Assembly: GCF_014805625.2 (NCBI RefSeq)
Contig: NW_023998465.1
Location: 1,034,597-1,098,596 of the forward strand
DNA length: 64,000 nucleotides
Direction: 5' to 3'
Origin: Glossina fuscipes
Taxonomy: Eukaryota > Arthropoda > Insecta > Diptera > Glossinidae
The notes under the pieces were generated by a model, which saw nothing but the letters and a program-made list of their open reading frames with translations, did no database searches and was not told where the DNA came from. The position numbers were made by a program, and so were the translations under genes. Shown here one piece after another: positions 57,257-64,000 of the stretch (positions are counted from its first letter, which is position 1; each line of letters starts with the position of its first letter).

Positions 57257-57901
57257 TAACTGAACAAAATATCAAAAACGTATTATTAAACAAGAAGAGG
57301 GAGAACGCTCTGAATGGACGAACTATTGTGTTGTAAGCAAAGTAAAAAAAATGAATAAACAAAGTGAAAACTTCCGAAAGTCAAACTATTCTTTAACCAT
57401 TCAAAGAAAACATAAAATTCATGTGAGTCAAAGACTTGTGCCGCTGAGCTTACCCCAGCATCAGGAAATGGACTAAAGCCCTCACAGTACATACACAGAT
57501 AAATTCCATGGTACTTTCAAACGCGTTCATAAGTAACAGCGTCGTCAAATTATATGCAATAAATTCGGCGAATAGGCAAGGCGAGTATAGAAAAACCCAG
57601 GTGCACAAGGGACGCCTGTTCAGTAGGTTAGATTGCGTCCGTCCGTGTGTTTGTTAAAAACTATGCACGTGCTGTTATATGTCGTGAAATATTTAAGGAC
57701 CTTGTTGGCGCTTCTGGCTCTAATGGGCCATATGTGGTGTACAGAGCCACAAAAATGAAAACGGATCTGCAGTAACATCTTCCTTCATGTCTTCGTACGT
57801 ATTATTTATATATATAAAGGTATTATGTGTACATATATATTATGAGGAACCAAAGTCGTAACTCGTTTTGGCCTCACAGGTTCTTCGTCTCTGAGGGGGA
57901 G
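57257..57901. other. no supportable gene
   Basis: Between two direct LTR copies. A gttcagtaggttagattgcg string near 57620 resembles the window end (about 63961). Confidence 0.3.
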
Positions 57902-58160
57902 TGCTAGAGTAAGTTAAGCTAAGAACTTAAGCAAAGAGAAATTAGAGTGAAGAGAAATCATAAGAAGTTGAGAATAATTAGTTTAAGACAAATTTTAGTC
58001 AGTGCTAAAATAAGTTAGAGAAAGTGAGTTGGTCGCGGGGTGAGTTAAAGAGCGGACGATTTGGCCTCATTGATGCGGTTACAAGGAAGTCGGTGCTATG
58101 TCTTGAGATTAAGAAAAGTGAACCGATATTTTAAGTAGAGAAAAGGAAAAATTGTAAATG
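57902..58160 (+). repeat. LTR of family C, direct copy 2 (partial)
   Basis: The string cctcacaggttcttcgtctc, then the run tgaggggga, then gTGCTAGAGTAAGTTAAG match the other two copies at their start. After about 60 bases the similarity fades. The GAGGGGGA run is the clearest polypurine-like tract of the three. The right limit is uncertain. Confidence 0.55.
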
Positions 58161-58362
58161 TCGAGGAAGAAATACTGAAACATATTTTAAAGAAATATAA
58201 AAATTCTTATATAAATTCTAATTGAGAAAAACCAAGTTTTTATCAAAAGCAAAAGAAAGCTGCAAGAATTTTATGTTTCTGCAGCGATGATCAACAGGAG
58301 ACAGATACGTAGAAAACGCAAGGTAAACGAAGAAATTTCCCCTAGTTTCCCGAATTGGCTGA

Positions 58363-58551
58363 CAGCTTGAAGAGCGTGTCGATGCCGAATCAGCGGTAGT
58401 CGCTAGGCAACAACCCCGGAACCAAATACGAACGCCCCAACACGAGCGACATAGAATGCTATGGGTAACTAGCGACAGCGGCAGATCAGATCCACTTGAT
58501 ATGCCTGACTTGTTCTATCCAAATTATATCCGCTGGAGCATCACGACCGAG
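58363..58551 (+). other. exon-like open stretch ending at a splice donor
   Basis: After a TGA at 58360 the frame reads QLEERVDAESAVVARQQPRN, then TPQHERHRMLWVTSDSGRSD, then LDMPDLFYPNYIRWSITTE, and meets GTAAGA at 58552, a good splice donor. The frame remains open to a TAG at 58624. It is GC-richer than its flanks. I do not recognise the protein. It follows an LTR copy, so it may be an element leader or gag start as easily as a host exon. Confidence 0.35.
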
Positions 58552-58622
58552 GTAAGAAGCAGGTATTTACTAGCATGCCTAATTGAAATTTTTAATACAA
58601 TTATCGATTTTCATCACTTTTA

Positions 58623-58778
58623 CTAGCACATAACTAGAAAATCTATTGTTATTCCGTCCAACTCGTAATTGTTAGCTCCGTCGTAGTATTCATTGCTATG
58701 ATTATCCTCATCCGGTGACATCTGCACATCTTCCCATAATATGTCGTCCTCACTGCCAAACTCTTCGATGTGCCGCAT
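58623..58778 (-). CDS. unassigned acidic 51-residue frame
   Basis: A minus-strand ATG frame of 51 codons reads MRHIEEFGSEDDILWEDVQM, then SPDEDNHSNEYYDGANNYEL, then DGITIDFLVMC. It is strongly acidic with Tyr/Asn, as seen in acidic tails of transposases or nuclear proteins. It converges on the plus-strand frame ending at 58626. Upstream, in another frame, TSLFKRFCQYADEGNRKWLG (about 58925-58984) also looks coding. Unknown family. Confidence 0.3.
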   Translation of the reverse strand: MRHIEEFGSEDDILWEDVQMSPDEDNHSNEYYDGANNYELDGITIDFLVMC

Positions 58779-59499
58779 GTGAGCAAGGTTTGTTTAATTA
58801 TAGATGGATTTAATTCATGCCCTGATGAAAGCTTTTTTCAATGTCAAAGAGGGTCGTTTGACGCATAAGGTCACCTGCAGTGTATGTATGATTATCTTCG
58901 CCTAACCATTTACGATTTCCTTCATCGGCATATTGACAGAAACGTTTAAAGAGTGAAGTGGACGCAACCTGGACTAATGACAAGATCCAAGTTTATTTGC
59001 TGCATTCTGTATGAAAGGCATCCAATGACACTGAAACGAATCGAACACCGACATGAAGAGCGGCTTTCGTGCACCACTTAGGGGATGGCCCCAAATGTAT
59101 TACGACCAATAAATGGTAAATCTGTTTAGCCCTTCTTATAAATACGAATATATACACACTATGAAAATTGTAGTTTTAGAAGAGTTTTTTTTTTGAAAAC
59201 GATTTACGGCGGTACATGTCAGCATAAGAGTGAAATGAGACTTCTTGTATTCAGTTATTCGAATTGACACAGTTTTTTTTATATATATTACTATCTACTG
59301 TCTTAGAGTAGTTGATGTTTGACTGTCAAGTTATCAACGCGTGTGTTGCGCAAGTAAGCGATAATTTGGTGATTAATAATTCGTAAGTGATTAACTCGGT
59401 TGATAATAACGTGCGCTCAGTGCGATTTGATGAGAGAAGTTGATGGATGCTTGAATAAAAAGGTGTTCGGTTCATAAACTATTGTTTGAAAGCATTTCC
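58779..59499. other. possible decayed coding near 58830-58990; otherwise nothing seen
   Basis: The minus strand has about 50 codons (SLFKRFCQYADEGNRKWLGE then DNHTYTAGDLMRQTTLFDIE) that look coding but match nothing I know. The remainder may include the 5' untranslated part of the R1-type element. Confidence 0.3.
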
Positions 59500-60235
59500 T
59501 TTTGTTTCAACGACGGTTCCTCCCCCCGTTGTTGAGGCTGCACGGACTGTCGTACCGCCAAAGCCAGTGGAAACCTGGTCTGTGGTTGTCCGTAGTAAGA
59601 ATACTGCGGACACACCTGAGGAGATAGTTAAAAAGGTGGTGGAATAGGTGGGACCGATGGTGGGTGTTAGATATTAAGCCAATCCGCGGGGGTGGAGCCG
59701 TAGTTCGTACGCCATCCGTTGCGGACAGGGGGAAGATTGTGCCCAACGCAAAGTTTTGGGGCTTGACGTTTCTATTACGAACAAATTAGGCCCGAGAAGT
59801 TTGATTCAATCCGTTCATCAGAAGTTGAGTCCGTCCGCTTTATGGATAAACCGTATGAGGTGAACCTTAAGGGTTAATTCCACAGGCGGAAGGAATTCGT
59901 GAGGGTGCTCGTCTTGTGTCGAAACCATGAGCAGATGCTGACAGCCAGACCAAAGTTATTTTGGAAGGCTCTAACACTGCCATGGATTGCCTTTTGCGCG
60001 CTGGCAGGATATACGCCGAGTGGATGTCGTTCCCGGTACGCCCCTATGATGACGTACCCATGTGCTACCGCTGCCTCACCTTTGACCATATTGTTAAAGA
60101 TTGCACTATGAGGGGAATAATTCGCCGTCACTGTGGTCAGAGTGGCCACAGATCGAGCGTGTTCACGAACGCCGCACACTGCAGAAATAGCGAATTTAGG
60201 GGGCTTCCAGAGAGTCAACCTATGATGTCTTGAAT
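59500..60235 (+). pseudogene. R1-clade LINE ORF1 (Gag-like) with zinc knuckles
   Basis: The N-terminal part reads TWSVVVRSKNTADTPEEIVK (about 59571-59630), then a stop, then GGGAVVRTPSVADRGKIVPN (about 59690-59740), the central block of R1-type ORF1 proteins. After frame changes VPMCYRCLTFDHIVKDC (about 60054-60105) is a CCHC knuckle, RRHCGQSGHRSS the decayed second, and the region ends with HCRNSEFRGLPESQPMMS. In an active element ORF1 binds its RNA. Order, knuckle number and the ORF2 directly behind support R1-clade. At least three breaks. Confidence 0.78.
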
Positions 60236-60249
60236 ACAATGGTATGATT

Positions 60250-61915
60250 GGGCAGTTAGCAGCTCGTCATTAAAAAGGCCTTGCTCATGCTCCAATATAA
60301 CTCCAATCGCAGTTATAAGGCGCGATGTGATTTCGGTCAGTGTATACGTGAGGTAGGCAGCGGGGTGGCGTTGGTACAGGAGCCGTGCGTATCCGGTGGT
60401 AGGGCTTGCCAACGGATATGCGTGTGTTTCTTGACCACAATAGCCTCTCTGCTGTCATTGTGAATGATGTAAATGTGGCAGCCACACTTGCTCTAACAAG
60501 TAATCACGGTGTCTGTGTGTCCGTTGAAGGCCCTTATGGAAGATTGCTTTTCGCAAGCCTTTATTGTAAGTTCAATCAGGAACTGAATGCGTATCTTAGG
60601 TATATGGATTCGGTGTTGCTGCTTGCTGGTGACACCCCATTGATCCTGGGGCTGGTTAACTTTTCATGGTCCAGTTGGGGCTAATGACATTGATATCACT
60701 ATTGCCAGTAAGGCCAGCAATGGGTTTGTTTGACTTCTCATGGGTGGTGAAAGGAGGGTGGGAAGTTAGCGATCACCAAGTGGTGATGAGCTATGCCCGG
60801 GCCACTTCTGTTGAAGTGGACGTTAAACGTTGGTGTACTTCTGGGATAAACCGGGAAACCTACGGGGTCCTTGTTTGGGAGGCGATCACTGTGGTGTCGC
60901 TTGGGAAACCAGCTTTCAGAGGAAACCCTTAGATGAGCAGTCAGATCACGTAACTGAATCGGGTTGGAGTGTCAACGACTTCCTCTTTGAGAGAGGCCCC
61001 TAGGCAAGCCAAAGAGGGTAAAGTGGTGAACACGTCCTCTGTCCGGAAGAAGAAAAATTGTCCGTCGCCATAGAAGGCGGTTCTAATGTTGCGGACGCTA
61101 TTCAGCTAAAAGTTGAATTGAGGCAATGTCTCAATGACTACAAACGCATGCTTAATGAGACTAAATTGGAGAAATTTTGTCACCCGAAACCGTGATGATC
61201 CTTGGGGTCTGGTCTACCGGGTTATCAAAAGGAGAAGATCCTTGGAGATAAGCGGTATTCGCACTTCAAATGGAGTGCTATCCACGTGGAGTGAGTGTCT
61301 GGATGCATTTCTGGCAGCATTCTTCCCTGGGCAGGATACTTACTCCTCCCTTGGAAAAGTGTGAAGTTGAGCACGTAATTTCCAAAGTCAGATCAAAAAG
61401 ATTGCCAGGCGTTGACGGAATCACCAGGGGAGATGGCTAATGCCATCTAAAAGGTGATTCCTGATTACCTGTATACGACTGTGTCTGTCTGAAGGTTCTT
61501 TTCCACTGCAGTGGAAAATCGCAAATGTTGTGGTCCATCGTCGTATCCGGGTATCAGTCTTCTCCCGGTGCTTGGTAAAGTTCTGGAGAGGTAAATTGCC
61601 TGGAAATTAAACTCTGGACAAGTTATTTCTCTTAGAGGCGAACTTGTATTGTTGGCAGAAACGACATTGTCTTCAGGGATGCGGTTAGAGGTTGCCCACC
61701 GGGATCCATCAGTGGACATTTATATGGATCATTGCGATGGATGGTTTGTTAAGGCAGCCAGAAGGCATTTGCGGCGAAGTTAATGGAATACTTGGCTTCT
61801 CTGCTTATGCAGAATACCTGCTCATCTTAGTGAAAAGTAGGGCTCGGAATACCGAATTTCAGGTCGTATGGGACCTGACGCTAAATCTGACCGGAGGCTT
61901 TCTTGTTCTTCTTTG
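60250..61915 (+). pseudogene. R1-clade LINE ORF2 (endonuclease and RT), decayed
   Basis: Endonuclease: LQYNSNRSYKARCDFGQCIR then GSGVALVQEPCVSGG (about 60290-60400) with the QEP Glu, then LPTDMRVFLDHNSLSAVIVN in another frame, and a C-terminal SDHQVVMSYA (about 60768-60798) with the catalytic SDH. A segment between LILGL and VNFS is deleted. RT: NRDDPWGLVYRVIKRRRSLE, then RLPGVDGI (about 61400), GISLLPVLGKVLER (about 61550-61590), and GFSAYAEYLLILVKSRARNT (about 61795-61850), where YADD is now YAEY. The middle of the RT is missing. QEP, SDH and YADDLLLLV spacing are typical of R1-clade elements. Confidence 0.82.
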
Positions 61916-63549
61916 ATTACTTATTTTTTTCTTTATATCCGGTACGATGGGTATCAGAGTCTTATTATCTGCTACCCTATCGATGGCATTGAGAACAAAA
62001 AGTTTATCAACCACGTCGTAACGCTCGGGATACTTAATTTAGAATTAACACACTTAGCTTGCCACTTTCTAGTGGCCAATTTCTTTTATTTGACTTCCAT
62101 GTCAACGAGGTTGTGAAAAAAAAATTGGTCCGCCAGACATAGAGTCATTGTTTTTAAGATATTCATGTAACAACAGCAAATAAAAAGTTCCTCAAAAAAA
62201 AAAAAAGAAAAAATAACATTACTCTTCCTATATATGAACATATAATTAGACACTTTGTTATAATTTACCAGAAATCTCTATTTCGAACATATTCATACTG
62301 CATTATTTGCGGGAATATTATAGTGACAGTGAGCTGATAGGCAAGCAGGTATAACTATACCAATGTCATTAACCAGAACATATACTCTGTTTGATGAGAC
62401 GGAAGTAATCCAGGTATATCCAAAACATCGTTTTGAATATCACCGTTCTGCCCCGACGAAAACGCTAAGATACAAAATTTTTCAAGCAGGCAGATTTTTA
62501 TGCGCTACGGAGCACAATACAGTGGTTAACTTTCTTACCTTGTAACAAGAGGGATTGTTAAGTTCTCGCGGGAGAAAAAGTATAATAAAGATGTGTTGAT
62601 GCCATTTTTTTTGGGTTGGTCTTGAGATTCGGGACGGGTGAAGGAGCGCGGTGACTGAAAAGAAAAAAAGTTGTTGCATTTTTGTGATGGATAAAAGAAA
62701 AAGAAGTTTTGGGTTTAAGAAAAAGGGCAACAAATTTTGATTGAAGGAAAGAAAAATTAAAGGTTGATTGTTTTGATATCAGAAAGAAAAAAATAATTAA
62801 TTTCAAATAGATAAGAAATAAAAATATAAAAATAAAGAAAAACAGCAAATGGAGTGACGGTTCAGCTGGTGACATTTTTTTTTTTTTGATGTAAAGTCTG
62901 TGAATATACGTTTATTTAATTGGAATATAAACTAAGCGCAAAGGACATCTAACGAAATAAAAATATTTTTAAAAAATGATCACTAAACTGTTGAATTTAA
63001 GCAATATGCAAATAAAACTACTCGCAGTATATTTTTCTAAATAATCTAAAAAAGAAAAATAAAGCAAAAGATTGTTGAGTCTGCCTAAGTTCAGTAGAAG
63101 GTCGTAATTTTAGGATTTCAGAATGATTAAAAATATATTGTCTGAAGAAGTGGCCAAGTGGTATGCGTGAACAATAAGAAAAGTATTACATAACAGAATA
63201 ATTATCGAAAAAAAAGAGCAAGTAGCAATTGATTTGCCACGTAAGGGAACAAACAATGAGCAGTCGGTTAACAATTAAACGACATTTATTGCTTTGTTGT
63301 CGAAAACTCGATGTAAAAATTTTTTTCGTTTATCGACATTTGGTTAAGAAAAAGTTATCGGTATTTGAAAGAAAAGGAAACTTGGAATTTGGGCTACACT
63401 GAAAAATAAATATAATCTGAAAATTGCACTTATGTCATATAATTAAATAAATAATAATTAAAAGAAAGACAAGAAGATAAACAGAAAAATTGCATAATAA
63501 GAGAGGGGAAAACAAGTTGTTCTTAATCATTAATTTGTAACAAAACATG
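61916..63549. other. no supportable gene
   Basis: AT-rich sequence with homopolymer runs (62197-62209, 62874-62888). A 60-codon frame at 62363-62545 (MSLTRTYTLFDETEVIQVYP...) is not recognised. Confidence 0.3.
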
Positions 63550-64000
63550 TATGAATTCAGTTTTCCAATCCATAACTACGTGGGATGAGGCTTTCAAAGC
63601 ACAAAGTTTTCGGAAAATTGTTCGCAACGTGGTTGGAAAGCAAAGTGTACAATTTAGACGATCGTAACCAATGGGTTCCTGATAGAGCCAATATTCCCAA
63701 GGTGAGAATGTGCTGCTGAATGGGAGGTGGTTACTTGATTATTGAGATTTTGAAGTCAACTCACACTAATTTAACTCTATTTTTGTGTTTGTGCCGGGTG
63801 CGGAGTATATTTGTATTGACTTGTCCTACAAGCACGAGCGAAAATAGAATTTATTTTTGGTTGCATTAAAATATTTGTATTTGTATAGACTTTTTTTTGG
63901 GCCGAAGGGAGGCCAAGAGGCAGGATGGGTATCGAAAGGCGCCAGGAGCAGATAGGACCCCGTTCGGTAGGTTAGAATTTCGCCTGTCCGCATATTCAGT
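63550..64000 (+). other. possible exon-like stretch at about 63590-63701; window end repeat
   Basis: KHKVFGKLFATWLESKVYNL then DDRNQWVPDRANIPK (about 63598-63701) reads open and is followed by GTGAGA, a usable splice donor. I do not recognise it. The last about 50 bases (gttcggtaggttagaatttc) resemble about 57618-57650, another member of a dispersed repeat probably linked to LTR family C. Confidence 0.3.

Overview
This is an AT-rich eukaryotic window. It is best explained as repeat-dense, probably heterochromatic or intergenic DNA of a fly (Diptera; a higher fly such as a tephritid is my inference). The evidence is the mix of relics: piggyBac, mariner, a 412/mdg1-like Ty3/gypsy element, an envelope-bearing gypsy (errantivirus-type) relic, BEL/Pao, Ty1/copia, an R1-clade LINE and several Jockey/CR1-like LINEs. 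I found no rRNA, tRNA, CRISPR array or bacterial operon. One 400-base run of N (23449-23848) is an assembly gap. Almost every recognisable protein match is broken by stops, frameshifts or deletions.

Layout. 1-0.13 kb: tail of a mariner transposase. 3.4-9 kb: two head-to-tail copies of one LINE family, both ending in TAAA-type tails. 9.5-10.1 kb: endonuclease relic of another LINE. 11.6-11.9 kb: BEL/Pao integrase relic on the minus strand. 12.4-16.3 kb: a Ty3/gypsy element with broken gag, protease, RT and RNase H but an unbroken integrase frame and an LTR-like 3' end. 16.8-18.9 kb: C-terminus of an endonuclease-RT LINE, then a decayed gypsy pol. 20.5-21.4 kb: Ty1/copia RT relic. 22.6-24.6 kb: a minus-strand piggyBac transposase split by other DNA that includes a mariner tail and the assembly gap. 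25.4-25.7 kb: a relic resembling a host rRNA methyltransferase (RsmH/METTL15 family). 26.5-29.6 kb: two pieces of an errantivirus-type envelope gene.

30.7-36.6 kb holds tandem repeats, a repeated LTR-like unit (31.6 and 35.0 kb), a mariner relic and a LINE RT relic. 37.7 kb has an unassigned coiled-coil frame and 39.5-39.8 kb a LINE endonuclease piece. 40.3-43.1 kb is a minus-strand 412/mdg1-like element and 43.5-45.2 kb a third copy of the first LINE family. 46.2 kb is another LINE RT piece. 46.6-48.2 kb carries a duplicated Gln/His-rich exon-like block with splice donors. 49.1-51.7 kb is a complex of direct repeats with promoter-like and palindrome-rich units. 53.7-54.05 kb is a gypsy integrase piece. 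54.8-58.1 kb has three copies of one LTR, one inverted. 59.5-61.9 kb is an R1-clade LINE with ORF1 zinc knuckles and a decayed ORF2. The remainder has no gene I can support.

The window is mainly a record of successive transposon insertions and decay. The loci most worth checking are the RsmH/METTL15 relic, the duplicated Gln/His-rich exon, the palindrome-rich direct repeats at 49.8-51.7 kb, and a stem-loop shared by three LTR-element 3' ends. I do not see a convincing new multi-gene system.
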